Shown here one piece after another: positions 39,783 to 48,811 of a stretch of DNA of 64,000 nt. Numbering within the stretch: the first letter of the stretch is position 1; each line of letters opens with the position of its first letter. Source of the stretch: Bacillota bacterium. Lineage in GTDB: Bacteria > Bacillota > Clostridia > Lachnospirales > Lachnospiraceae. Below the pieces are notes generated by a model. That model made no database searches. It was not told where the DNA came from and was given only the letters and a program-made list of their open reading frames with translations. Location of the stretch: NCBI GenBank assembly GCA_029779695.1, contig JAKPAB010000200.1, positions 1 to 64,000 on the forward strand, in the 5' to 3' direction. A program made the position numbers and the translations under genes.

Positions 39783-40802
39783 ATGTCTAATGGGTACGGC
39801 ATAGATTTAGGAACATGCAATTTAAAGATTTACAGCAAATCAGCACAAGCTGTTACAAATGTAAAAAATACAATTGCATTGTATGACAAAGACAAAATAT
39901 ATGCATACGGAGATGATGCTTATTCAATGTATGAAAAGGCACCGGAAAACATCGGTGTATCATTTCCAATAAGTAATGGGGTCATATCTGATTTTAATAA
40001 TATGCAGGGGCTTCTCATTCATGTACTTGAAAATGAAGTCAAGGCTCATTTAAAGGGATCTGATATTGTTCTTGCAGTTCCGACGGATATAACTGAGGTT
40101 GAAAAAAAAGCCTTTAACGATATGTTTGCCAGAAACAAATCAAAGATCAAGGTAAAGAGTGTATCTCTGTGTGAGAAACCTCTTGCAGATGCACTTGGTA
40201 TGGGAATTGATATAACAGAACCTACAGGTGTAATGGTAGTAGATCTTGGCGCAGATACAACAGAGATATCAGTTATTTCTCTTGGAGGGCTTGTTCTTTC
40301 TAATCTTCTTACTTTTGGCGGAAACCGATTAGATGATGATATTGTTACACATCTAAAGAGAAAATATAATCTTCTTATCGGAAGAAAAACGGCTAAAGAA
40401 TTAAAAGAAAAAATCGGCTCTACCAGTGAGGGAAGAGGCGAAAGCATGGAAGTTGTAGGAAGAGATGTTGTTGCAGGCCTTCCGGTTTCTATGACTATTG
40501 ATTCTGATATGGTCTATGAAGCCATTAAGGAAGATCTTAACAGTATATGTAATTCAATTAAAACCATACTTGAAAAGGTTCCACCTGAGATTGCCAAGGA
40601 TATCGTTTACTCAGGAATATATCTTACTGGTGGTTCATCTTCGATACATGGTATCTCGGATCTTTTTAATGAACTTACTAATATCAAAATGAACGTGGCA
40701 GAAGACGGAGAAAATACTGTAGCTCTTGGACTTGGAAGGATTCTTACTGACAATAAGTTCCGTCAGTATGGTTACACGATGAGATCAAGGATATATAGTT
40801 AA
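39783..40802 (+). CDS. mreB: rod shape-determining protein MreB
   Basis: MreB is the bacterial actin that guides side-wall synthesis. The phosphate-1 motif GIDLGTCNLKIY, the phosphate-2 region MVVDLGADTTEISV and the adenosine motif LTGGSSSIHG are present. The length of 339 is normal. TAGGAGGG precedes the ATG. It heads the elongasome operon mreB-mreC-mreD-PBP2-minC-rodA, where junctions are a few bases or overlap. Confidence 0.96.
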   Translation: MSNGYGIDLGTCNLKIYSKSAQAVTNVKNTIALYDKDKIYAYGDDAYSMYEKAPENIGVSFPISNGVISDFNNMQGLLIHVLENEVKAHLKGSDIVLAVPTDITEVEKKAFNDMFARNKSKIKVKSVSLCEKPLADALGMGIDITEPTGVMVVDLGADTTEISVISLGGLVLSNLLTFGGNRLDDDIVTHLKRKYNLLIGRKTAKELKEKIGSTSEGRGESMEVVGRDVVAGLPVSMTIDSDMVYEAIKEDLNSICNSIKTILEKVPPEIAKDIVYSGIYLTGGSSSIHGISDLFNELTNIKMNVAEDGENTVALGLGRILTDNKFRQYGYTMRSRIYS

Positions 40803-40815
40803 TCAAGGCTAGTGT

Positions 40816-41673
40816 ATGGAAAAGAAGAAAAAAACAAGAATTCCCTCGGAATCATTATTTATAATATTATTTACAGTAGGAATAATTTTTCTACTCCTTA
40901 GTTATGTCAATAATTTTAAGGGTGGAATATTTGGAACTGTAACTAATGCAATTTTTGCACCGATTCAGACTGGAATTGAACGGGTAGGTTCTCGGGCATC
41001 AAAGTATAGAGCGGATTCAAAAACAATAGATGAGCTTACTTCCGAAAACGAAAAATTAAAAAAGCAGAATGAAAATCTCACTTCAAAATTAAGTCAGATA
41101 CAGCTTCAGAGTTCTGAGCTTGAAAATCTTCAGAAGCTGTATAAACTAGATCAACAGTACACAGGTTATAATAAAACTGGTGCAAGGATTATAGCTCGTG
41201 GATCGGATAACTGGTTTAATACATTTACAATAGACAAGGGTACAAAGGATGGCATTCGGACAGATATGAATGTTATTGCTGATGGCGGTCTAGTTGGAAT
41301 CGTAATTAAATCAGGCAGAAATTATTCCTTAGTTCGTTCGATTATTGATGATACATCTAACGTCAGTGGTATGTCTCTAAATACAGGAAATACTTGTATA
41401 ATATCAGGAAATCTTCAATCTATGACAAAAAGTAATAGGATTAAGATTACAAATCTTGAAAATCCTGATAACAAAATTAAAAGCGGTGAGCCGATTGTAA
41501 CAAGTAATATAAGTGACAAATATCTTCCTGGAATTCTTATTGGATATTTGGATAGTACAAAGGAAGATTCTAATCAAATGACATTTTCAGGTACAGTTAC
41601 TCCTGCCGTTGACTTTAAACATTTGCAAAATGTTCTTGTTGTTCTATCTAAAAAGGAGACGGGAGCAAAATGA
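40816..41673 (+). CDS. mreC: rod shape-determining protein MreC
   Basis: A single N-terminal membrane segment (residues about 14-30) is followed by a coiled coil (about 70-110, ENEKLKKQNENL) and a beta-rich external domain with DGGLVGIVIKSGRNYSLV, the MreC signature. MreC joins MreB to the synthases PBP2 and RodA outside the membrane. The 285-residue length is usual. It overlaps mreD by four bases. Confidence 0.95.
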   Translation: MEKKKKTRIPSESLFIILFTVGIIFLLLSYVNNFKGGIFGTVTNAIFAPIQTGIERVGSRASKYRADSKTIDELTSENEKLKKQNENLTSKLSQIQLQSSELENLQKLYKLDQQYTGYNKTGARIIARGSDNWFNTFTIDKGTKDGIRTDMNVIADGGLVGIVIKSGRNYSLVRSIIDDTSNVSGMSLNTGNTCIISGNLQSMTKSNRIKITNLENPDNKIKSGEPIVTSNISDKYLPGILIGYLDSTKEDSNQMTFSGTVTPAVDFKHLQNVLVVLSKKETGAK

Positions 41674-42203
41674 AAATAATTCCTATTTTAAAGAAGGCTG
41701 TCGTTTTGCTTGTCTCGGTATTTATACTGAACATTTTGCAAACGGCGGTTTTTCCTTATCTTGCATTGGGAGGAGTAATTCCTAATTTGCTTCTTGTACT
41801 TACTTCTTTTTATGGATTTATGAGAAATCGACGTGAAGGAATGATTGCAGGACTTTTGTGTGGACTTGTAATCGATTTTTCATCAGGTACGCTTTTTGGA
41901 ACACATGTTATTATCCTCTTAACCATTGGATACCTAAATGGTCTATCCAGAAAAGTATTTTTTGGTGATGATGTTAAACTGCCTATATTGTTTGTCGGAT
42001 TAAGTGATTTACTGTATGGTTTATTCATTTATCTTGTATCTTTTGCATTTAGACAAAGTGGGGATTTTAATTTTTATCTGATGAATATAATCATTCCTGA
42101 AGCTGTTTATTCAGTTATGATTTCTTTTGTATTATATTTTATATATGCAAGAATATTTATATGGATGAATCGTGAAGAGAGAAAAGTGGAGCATATACTT
42201 TGA
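41670..42203 (+). CDS. mreD: rod shape-determining protein MreD
   Basis: The 177-residue protein is very hydrophobic with about five membrane segments, in the normal size range, and contains the FYGFMRNRREGMIAGLLCGL stretch typical of MreD. It is a membrane partner of MreC in side-wall synthesis. The start overlaps mreC by four bases and the end overlaps the TTG start of the PBP2 gene. Confidence 0.92.
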   Translation: MKIIPILKKAVVLLVSVFILNILQTAVFPYLALGGVIPNLLLVLTSFYGFMRNRREGMIAGLLCGLVIDFSSGTLFGTHVIILLTIGYLNGLSRKVFFGDDVKLPILFVGLSDLLYGLFIYLVSFAFRQSGDFNFYLMNIIIPEAVYSVMISFVLYFIYARIFIWMNREERKVEHIL

Positions 42204-45040
42204 GTGAATTGATATATAAGATCAAAGAAAAATTTTTTAATACCAGAATAAATATTGTATTTGTGATTTTTGCTGTTTTTTTCTGCATTTTGATTTTGCG
42301 TCTATTTGTACTTCAAATAGTGAGAGGTCAAAAATATCTGTCCAATTATAATCTATTGGTTGAAAAAAAAGAAAGCATAGATGCAACCAGAGGTAACATT
42401 TATGATAGGAATGGTAAGCTATTGGCATATAATGAAATGGCTTATTCTGTTACCATAGCCGATACTTTTTCAAACTATACCAGAGACCAGAAAAATGCTG
42501 CACTTAATAAGGAAATATATGATGTTGTTTATAATGCTGAGCGTCTTGGAGATACTGTTTCCAATGATTTCTCCATAAATTATGTCTCAGATGGCAACTA
42601 TGAATTTAATGTAACTGGCAAGACGTTACAAAGATTCCGTGCAGATATTTTTGGTAAATCAAATATTTCTGATTTAGGTTATGATGAAAAAATTGGTATC
42701 AATACATCAAACGCTAGTGCTAAAACTATAATTGAATATCTTAGCAGTAAAAATAAATATAATATTTCAAAAAAATATTCTGAAAAATACAGATATGAGA
42801 TTTTAACAATAAGATATGCAATGAGTTTGAATTCTTATAGAAAATATATTTCTACTCCTATTACAAGTAATGTTGGTAATGCAACGGTAGCTTACGTAAA
42901 AGAAAATTCTAATAACTTGCCAGGTGTTGCAGTAGAAGAGAAAACCATCAGAAAATACAATGATAGTAAGTATTTTTCTCATATACTTGGATACACAGGG
43001 AAAATATCAACCGAAGAATATGATGAACTTTCTAAAAAAAATAAAGGAACAACATCAAATGATATTGTTGGTAAGGCCGGAATAGAACAGGTTATGAATG
43101 ATTTCCTTACCGGGAAAAAGGGAAGCGACACTTTGTATGTTGATAATATGGGAAATGTTATCAAACAGACCAAGCATGTGAATGCTGTTCCTGGCAATGA
43201 CGTTTATTTATCTATAGATAAAGATCTTCAAGAGAGAACCTATAATCTTCTTGAATCAGAGGTAGCCGGAATTCTAGTATCAAATATGGCAAATATCAAG
43301 ACCTTTGTTAAAACCGGAGACGAGGACATTGTTGTTCCGGTCTATGATGCTTATATTAATCTAATTCAAAATCAAGTTATAGATACATCACATTTTGAAG
43401 ACAAGAATGCAACTGATCTTGAGAAAAAAGTATTAGAAGAATTTAATTCTAAATTCAGTGAGGTTCAATCATCTCTTAATGATAAGTTTTCAGGTGGTGA
43501 TAATGTTGCATTTGGAAATGAAACTGATGAATACAAAGAATATGAAACATTTATAATCAAATATTTAAAAAATGAAAATGTAATTAATTCTGCAGCAATT
43601 GACACATCTGATGAAAAGTTCAAAGGTTGGTCAAACGGTACTATCAGCATAAATGAGTATTTGGAATATTGCATTAAAAAAGACTGGATAGATGTTTCGA
43701 AAATTTCTGCTGATTCAAAGTATGCCAATACTTCAGAATTATATAAAAATTTGTATGAATATGTGATTAATAATATTAAGACAAATAATGATTTTCAAAA
43801 AATTGTATATAAGTATGCTGTTTTAAACGATATGATAACCGGAAATCAGGTTTGTGCATTACTATATGATCAAAATGTGCTTCAGCCCGATGCAGCGACT
43901 AGAGATGCCCTTGTAAATGGCAAGACTTCAGCCTATAATTTTATGATTCAAAAAATCACTTCCTTAGAGATTACCCCAGGGCAGCTTGGCCTCACTCCAT
44001 GTTCAGCATCTTGTGTTATTACCAACGCCAAGACCGGAGAACTACTGGCATGTGTATCATATCCGGGATATGATAACAACAAACTGGCTAATACTGTTGA
44101 TTCAAAGTATTACTCATACCTTAATGCTAATAAATCCAGTCCACTTTATAATCATGCTACTCAACAGCAGACGGCACCAGGATCAACTTTTAAAATGGTA
44201 ACAGCGACTGCAGGACTTACAGAAGGCGTTATTGATACATCAACAACATTTATTTGTAATGGTCAATTTGATCTTATCAGTAATAAGCCTAAATGCTGGA
44301 TATATCCTGGCAGCCATGGCAAGGAAGTCTTAACAACTGCTATAAGAGATTCATGTAACGTCTTCTTTTATAATGTTGGTTATCTCTTAGCCGGAGGTGC
44401 ATCAAATTATAATGATGGTTTAGGAATTCAAAGAATCAGTAAGTATGCATCAATGTATGGACTTACTGATAAGACAGGAATTGAAATTACGGAAAACAAA
44501 TCTGATGTTGCAACAGAATATCCTGTAATGGCCGCAATTGGGCAGTCAAATAACAATATGACAACTATTGCATTAGACAGGTATGTTACCGCAGTTGCAA
44601 ATAAGGGTACGGTTTATAATTACACTCTTTTAAATCATGTACAAGATAAAAAAGGGAAAGTAATAAAGACATATTCACCATCGGTGAAGAACCAGATCCA
44701 GGTTTTGAATTATGCTCAGTGGAGTGCAATTCATTCAGGTATGGAAATGGTTGTATCTAATCTTGCACCATTTGATAATAGTCCCGTTCCGGTTGCAGGT
44801 AAAACAGGAACAGCTCAGGAAAATAAAAATAGACCTAGCCATGCTTTATTTGTTGGTTTTTGCCCTGCAAATGATCCTGACATTGCAATTGCAGTCAGAA
44901 TTCCTAATGGATATAAATCAGCATATGCTGCTAGTGTTTCAAGAGATATAATTGGGTGTTATTATAACGAAGAATCGTCTATTCAAAAGGCTAATGCAGT
45001 TCAAGCATTATCCATTACAAGTAGTTCTTCAGGAGATTAA
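42200..45040 (+). CDS. mrdA: penicillin-binding protein 2 (elongasome transpeptidase) with large insertion
   Basis: This class B PBP cross-links peptidoglycan in the side wall. One membrane segment (about residues 17-38) and a pedestal (RGNIYDRNGKLLA) are followed by the transpeptidase with STFK (serine 662), SCN (718) and KTG (868). The protein is 946 residues, longer than most homologues: between the IDKDLQ stretch (near 340) and the GELLACVSYPGYD stretch (near 605) about 250 residues replace the usual 25 or so. The start is a TTG overlapping the mreD stop, with GTGGAG at eight bases. Its neighbours MreD and RodA are its known partners. Confidence 0.94.
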   Translation: MSELIYKIKEKFFNTRINIVFVIFAVFFCILILRLFVLQIVRGQKYLSNYNLLVEKKESIDATRGNIYDRNGKLLAYNEMAYSVTIADTFSNYTRDQKNAALNKEIYDVVYNAERLGDTVSNDFSINYVSDGNYEFNVTGKTLQRFRADIFGKSNISDLGYDEKIGINTSNASAKTIIEYLSSKNKYNISKKYSEKYRYEILTIRYAMSLNSYRKYISTPITSNVGNATVAYVKENSNNLPGVAVEEKTIRKYNDSKYFSHILGYTGKISTEEYDELSKKNKGTTSNDIVGKAGIEQVMNDFLTGKKGSDTLYVDNMGNVIKQTKHVNAVPGNDVYLSIDKDLQERTYNLLESEVAGILVSNMANIKTFVKTGDEDIVVPVYDAYINLIQNQVIDTSHFEDKNATDLEKKVLEEFNSKFSEVQSSLNDKFSGGDNVAFGNETDEYKEYETFIIKYLKNENVINSAAIDTSDEKFKGWSNGTISINEYLEYCIKKDWIDVSKISADSKYANTSELYKNLYEYVINNIKTNNDFQKIVYKYAVLNDMITGNQVCALLYDQNVLQPDAATRDALVNGKTSAYNFMIQKITSLEITPGQLGLTPCSASCVITNAKTGELLACVSYPGYDNNKLANTVDSKYYSYLNANKSSPLYNHATQQQTAPGSTFKMVTATAGLTEGVIDTSTTFICNGQFDLISNKPKCWIYPGSHGKEVLTTAIRDSCNVFFYNVGYLLAGGASNYNDGLGIQRISKYASMYGLTDKTGIEITENKSDVATEYPVMAAIGQSNNNMTTIALDRYVTAVANKGTVYNYTLLNHVQDKKGKVIKTYSPSVKNQIQVLNYAQWSAIHSGMEMVVSNLAPFDNSPVPVAGKTGTAQENKNRPSHALFVGFCPANDPDIAIAVRIPNGYKSAYAASVSRDIIGCYYNEESSIQKANAVQALSITSSSSGD

Positions 45041-45042
45041 TT

Positions 45043-45726
45043 ATGAATGATGCAGTTATGATCAGAAGTCTTCCGCATGGTATTTCATTGCGACTTGATC
45101 CAGACATACCCATAGAAGATATTCTTAGAGACATATGTTATAAATTTGCCTCATCTAGAAAATTTTTTGGGCAGTCAGATCTTGTCTTGGAGATTGAGGG
45201 AAGAAATCTGTCTGATGAAGAGCTCATAGCTGTGATTCAATCAATAGAATATAATTCTGATATTAAGGTCACGCTTGTAAGTATCAATAATAGAACTATA
45301 GATACTAGATTTATAAAGATGGATGAAAGTACCAAAGAAGAGTATATCGATAATAATGCCAAGATAATATATGAACTATCTCCAAACGAAAAAGAGATTT
45401 TTTCCGATTCATCAATTGTTGTATTGGGAAATGTACCTGAAGAGTACACCATTAGATCGCTAGGAAATATTATTGTAACAGGAGCATTATATGGAGCAGT
45501 CTTTGCAGGGTATCCAGGTAGAAGAAAATGTATAATTGCCTCAGGTCTAATGGAGGGAAGGGTACTAAATATTGGCGGAGAAAATTATACTCCAGAAAAG
45601 AAAAAAATGTTCTACGGTTATAAAAAACTTAAGGGAGCTTCAATTTTGTCGTATTCTGATGGAAAATTTTCTCTTACTGAATTTGGTGATATAGATATTT
45701 TACAGCACTTAAAGAGAAAGGCATAA
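45043..45726 (+). CDS. minC: MinC-like septum inhibitor, lacking the MinD-binding motif
   Basis: The 227-residue protein has a MinC N-terminal domain and a C-terminal beta-helix (SIVVLGNVPEEYTIRS, NIIVTGALYGAVFAG). MinC blocks FtsZ assembly away from midcell and needs MinD to reach the membrane. The RSGQ motif that contacts MinD, expected just ahead of the VVLG strand, is replaced by SPNE (near residue 112). minD and minE, which normally follow, are missing: rodA begins after one base. The protein may therefore act without MinD or with another partner. AGGAG lies before the ATG. Confidence 0.85.
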   Translation: MNDAVMIRSLPHGISLRLDPDIPIEDILRDICYKFASSRKFFGQSDLVLEIEGRNLSDEELIAVIQSIEYNSDIKVTLVSINNRTIDTRFIKMDESTKEEYIDNNAKIIYELSPNEKEIFSDSSIVVLGNVPEEYTIRSLGNIIVTGALYGAVFAGYPGRRKCIIASGLMEGRVLNIGGENYTPEKKKMFYGYKKLKGASILSYSDGKFSLTEFGDIDILQHLKRKA

Positions 45727-45727
45727 A

Positions 45728-46834
45728 ATGCTTTTTAGAAATTATAGATTTAAAAATTTAAATATTAGACTAATACTATGTGTAATAGTATTGACAATTG
45801 TTGGAATTCTTATAATAGGAAGTGCTGACATTGCATCTCAGAAGAGACAAATAGTTGGTCTTGTAATGGGACTTGCAGTAATGACAGCAGTTATGCTTAT
45901 TGATTTTGAATTTTTGCTTCAATATCACTGGATCTTCTATGCATTAACCATAATTTTACTCGGTCTTGTGCTTGTCGTGGGAGTTGGTTCACATGGTGCA
46001 GTAAGATGGCTAAAAATTGGAGTTCGATTTCAGCCTTCTGAAATTGCAAAGGTATTTTTAGTACTTTTTTTTGCATGGTTTTTAAGTAAATACCAAGAAG
46101 ATATCAATACTATTAAATGCCTATGTATAATTGCTGTATTATCAGCTGTTCCTCTTTTACTTATTTTAAAAGAACCGGATCTATCTACTACAATTGTTAC
46201 ATTCATGGTTATAGTAACTATGATATTCTGTTCCGGACTATCCAAAAAAATTGTTGTTCCAATTGTGTCATTCGGTGTTCCATTTACAGGTTTATATATA
46301 CTGTTTGCCTATAAAACCGGCAAAACATTTTTAAAGGCTTATCAGGCAAAAAGAATTCTTTCATGGCTTCACCCAAATGATTATCCAGCTGATGCATATC
46401 AGCAGCAGAATTCTATTATGGCTATTGGATCTGGACTTTTTTTTGGAAAAGGACTCTATAATGATAGTACAACATCTGTAAAAAATGGTAATTATATTTC
46501 AGAACCTAATACAGACTTTATATTTGCAGTTGCAGGAGAAGAACTCGGTTTTATTGGATCAATGCTAATCATTCTCCTTATATTCCTGATTGCATTCGAA
46601 TGTCTTAGAACTGCAAAAAAAGCAAAGAACTTAAGTGGAAGACTTTTATGCATTGGTATTGCATCAGTAATTGCATATCAGGGTTTTGTTAATATTTCCG
46701 TTGTAACAGGATTAATGCCTAATACAGGGCTTACACTTCCATTTGTAAGTTATGGACTTACATCATTACTTACACTTTTTCTGGGAATTGGTTTGGTTTT
46801 AAATGTTAGTCTTCATGAAAAACGGTATCACTAA
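45728..46834 (+). CDS. rodA: RodA/FtsW family (SEDS) glycosyltransferase, probably RodA
   Basis: The 368-residue polytopic protein has about ten membrane segments and the SEDS signatures WLKIGVRFQPSEIAK, FLKEPDLSTTIV and EPNTDFIFAVAGEELGF. SEDS proteins polymerise lipid II glycan strands and pair with a class B PBP. The position in the mre-PBP2 cluster argues for RodA over FtsW. The start is one base after the minC stop, which shows that no gene was missed between them. Confidence 0.93.
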   Translation: MLFRNYRFKNLNIRLILCVIVLTIVGILIIGSADIASQKRQIVGLVMGLAVMTAVMLIDFEFLLQYHWIFYALTIILLGLVLVVGVGSHGAVRWLKIGVRFQPSEIAKVFLVLFFAWFLSKYQEDINTIKCLCIIAVLSAVPLLLILKEPDLSTTIVTFMVIVTMIFCSGLSKKIVVPIVSFGVPFTGLYILFAYKTGKTFLKAYQAKRILSWLHPNDYPADAYQQQNSIMAIGSGLFFGKGLYNDSTTSVKNGNYISEPNTDFIFAVAGEELGFIGSMLIILLIFLIAFECLRTAKKAKNLSGRLLCIGIASVIAYQGFVNISVVTGLMPNTGLTLPFVSYGLTSLLTLFLGIGLVLNVSLHEKRYH

Positions 46835-46892
46835 GAATACAAATAAGCTATAATAATACGAGCAACGCAAAATGTATGCGCGAGGAGGTAAT

Positions 46893-47288
46893 ATGAATAT
46901 AGGACTTGTAGCACACGATGCTAAAAAAAATCTTATGCAGAACTTTTGTATTGCATATAAGGGTATTCTAATTAAAAATGAACTTTACGCCACTGGAACT
47001 ACGGGAAGATTGATAGAGGAAGTGACGAATCTTAATATTCATAAATTCCTTGCAGGACATATGGGTGGCACTCAACAACTCGGTGCTCAGATAGAGCATA
47101 ATAACATTGATCTTGTTATATTTATAAGAGATCCATTGAATCCAAAATCCAATGAACCGGATGTAAATAACATTGTTAGAATTTGTGATGCAAACAATAT
47201 TCCCCTTGCAACCAATCTTGCAACGGCAGAACTTCTTATTAAAGCACTTGACCGAGGAGATCTTGACTGGCGTGAAATGTACAAATAA
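46893..47288 (+). CDS. mgsA: methylglyoxal synthase
   Basis: The enzyme turns dihydroxyacetone phosphate into methylglyoxal and phosphate, a bypass of lower glycolysis. Recognisable parts are GLVAHDAKKNLM, TGTTGR, GHMGGTQQLGAQI and FIRDPLNPKSNEPDV. The ORF track begins at 46872, but GAGGAGG sits four to five bases before the ATG at 46893, giving 131 residues, close to the family norm. Placement behind rodA is frequent in Clostridia. The last bases overlap the next gene. Confidence 0.96.
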   Translation: MNIGLVAHDAKKNLMQNFCIAYKGILIKNELYATGTTGRLIEEVTNLNIHKFLAGHMGGTQQLGAQIEHNNIDLVIFIRDPLNPKSNEPDVNNIVRICDANNIPLATNLATAELLIKALDRGDLDWREMYK

Positions 47289-48249
47289 AAAATTAGTTTC
47301 TATATTATTGATTGGATGTTGTGTTTTTTTGTCTTCATGCAGTTTTGATAGGTATGAAAGAAAATATAAAACAGTTCAGACATCTAATGATCTTGGTATA
47401 ATATCTTCTTATTCAATAAATAATGAATTTTATTCGGCTTCATTATGTAAGCCATTAAAATCTAATACAGGAGTAGAGATTGCACCTGATATTTCTCATG
47501 TACAATCTGCAGCCGTGTTTGATGTGACGAGTAATCAGACACTTTTAAACTATAATATGCTAGATAAGGTTTATCCGGCCAGCACAACAAAGATTCTCAC
47601 AGCATTAACAGCATTCAAGTACGGTAATTTGGATCAAAAGGTTACAGTTAGTGAAAATGCTGTTAATCAAACAGATGGTTCTTCGCTAGCTAATATAGCT
47701 GTTGGAGATGAACTTACTGTAAGACAGTTATTATATGGCTTGATGCTTCCAAGCGGCAATGATGCAGCTGTAGCAATTGCTGAGGGTGTGGCAGGTTCTG
47801 AAGAGAAGTTTGTTAAATTAATGAATGAAACAGCTCATTCTCTTGGAGCTACTCATTCACATTTTGTTACGACAAATGGTCTTCATAATGATGATCACTA
47901 CACAACGTGCTATGATATGTATCTTATTTTTAATGCTGCATTAAAGTATGATGAGCTTGTTCAGATTATGAGTTCAAAGAGCTATGATGCATATTTCAGA
48001 GATGGGAATGGACAGCCCAAAAGCATGACATGGCATACCACCGATAAATTCTTAAATGGTGAGAAAAAACTTAGTGATGGTTTTTCTGTTGTTGCAGGAA
48101 AAACAGGTACAACATCAGAGGCAAAATATTGTTTAGCTCTTGTTACAAATGCTCCAAATGGGCACAAGATTATTTCATTTGTGTATAAAGCGGATAACCG
48201 ATATAACCTTTATCTTTTGCAGAATGAGATATTAGGAATTGTGAAGTAG
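47272..48249 (+). CDS. D-alanyl-D-alanine carboxypeptidase, lipoprotein (DacA/S11 family)
   Basis: The enzyme trims the terminal D-alanine of peptidoglycan stems. The S11 motifs are STTK (in YPASTTKILTALTAF), SGN (in LPSGNDAAVAIAEG) and KTG (in VAGKTGTTSEAK). The ORF track starts deep in mgsA; the GTG at 47272, with GGAG upstream, gives a clean lipoprotein signal (KKLVSILLIGCCVFLSSC, lipobox LSSC) and 325 residues. The TTG at 47263 is an alternative. The catalytic domain is present but no long C-terminal anchor helix is seen, in keeping with a lipid anchor at the front. Confidence 0.9.
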   Translation: MKCTNKKLVSILLIGCCVFLSSCSFDRYERKYKTVQTSNDLGIISSYSINNEFYSASLCKPLKSNTGVEIAPDISHVQSAAVFDVTSNQTLLNYNMLDKVYPASTTKILTALTAFKYGNLDQKVTVSENAVNQTDGSSLANIAVGDELTVRQLLYGLMLPSGNDAAVAIAEGVAGSEEKFVKLMNETAHSLGATHSHFVTTNGLHNDDHYTTCYDMYLIFNAALKYDELVQIMSSKSYDAYFRDGNGQPKSMTWHTTDKFLNGEKKLSDGFSVVAGKTGTTSEAKYCLALVTNAPNGHKIISFVYKADNRYNLYLLQNEILGIVK

Positions 48250-48253
48250 TTTC

Positions 48254-48282
48254 TTGTTATTTATATATGTATATATTATAAT
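48254..48282 (+). promoter_or_regulatory. sigma-A type promoter ahead of the P-loop gene
   Basis: TTGTTA and a perfect TATAAT are 17 bases apart, just after the carboxypeptidase stop, with a 41-base gap to the next ATG. Confidence 0.65.
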
Positions 48283-48323
48283 AAATCAATAACAATGCAG
48301 TCGCACTTCAAAGGAGGTTTCTC

Positions 48324-48746
48324 ATGGTTGAATTAATTGTGGGGGAGAAGGGAAGAGGTAAGACTAAGCAACTTTTAGACAGGGTCAACAAAGCTGTGGA
48401 ATCCGTTAGCGGGAATGTAGTGTTTGTTGACAGCAATACAAGCCATATGCTTGAGTTGGATCCAAAGATTAGGTTAGTAGTGCTTAATCGATATCCCCTT
48501 AAAACTACTGAAAATTTTTTGGGATTTGTAAACGGGGTTATTTCACAGAATAGAGACATTGAAGAAATTTACATTGATGGATTTTTAAAAAATGCTTGTA
48601 TCGATGTTAATGAGGGCCTTGAAACAGCAATTTCAGACTTAGAAGAGTTATCTGAGATGTTTAACATTAATTTTATATTAAGCGTCTCAAAAGAGAAAAA
48701 AGATCTTCCGGATTCATTACAAGACAAAGTTATGCTTGCACTTTAA
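48324..48746 (+). CDS. small P-loop protein of unknown function
   Basis: The 140-residue protein begins with a Walker A-like motif (VGEKGRGKTKQLLD) and has an IYIDGF strand near residue 75 that could be Walker B. There is no membrane segment. Short P-loop proteins of this kind occur at this position in related genomes and are sometimes labelled PilT-like, but no pilus context exists here. AAAGGAGG precedes the ATG, a good promoter lies upstream and a terminator follows, so it is a single-gene unit between wall genes and the sepF cluster. The role is unknown. Confidence 0.7.
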   Translation: MVELIVGEKGRGKTKQLLDRVNKAVESVSGNVVFVDSNTSHMLELDPKIRLVVLNRYPLKTTENFLGFVNGVISQNRDIEEIYIDGFLKNACIDVNEGLETAISDLEELSEMFNINFILSVSKEKKDLPDSLQDKVMLAL

Positions 48747-48757
48747 TTTAGAAAGTT

Positions 48758-48797
48758 ATAGAGGGGAGTTCTGTAAAACAGGACCCCTCTCTTTTTT
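48758..48797 (+). terminator. rho-independent terminator after the P-loop gene
   Basis: GAGGGG-A-GTTCTG pairs with CAGGACCCCTC around a TAAAA loop, with one bulge and one wobble, and is followed by CTCTTTTTT. Confidence 0.85.
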
Positions 48798-48811
48798 GGA
48801 GATATATATAG

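Noticed and set aside
47173-47271. The ORF-track N terminus of the carboxypeptidase, which would overlap mgsA by over 100 bases.
   Set aside because: It would bury the lipoprotein signal behind about 33 residues; the GTG at 47272 gives a proper signal peptide and lipobox.
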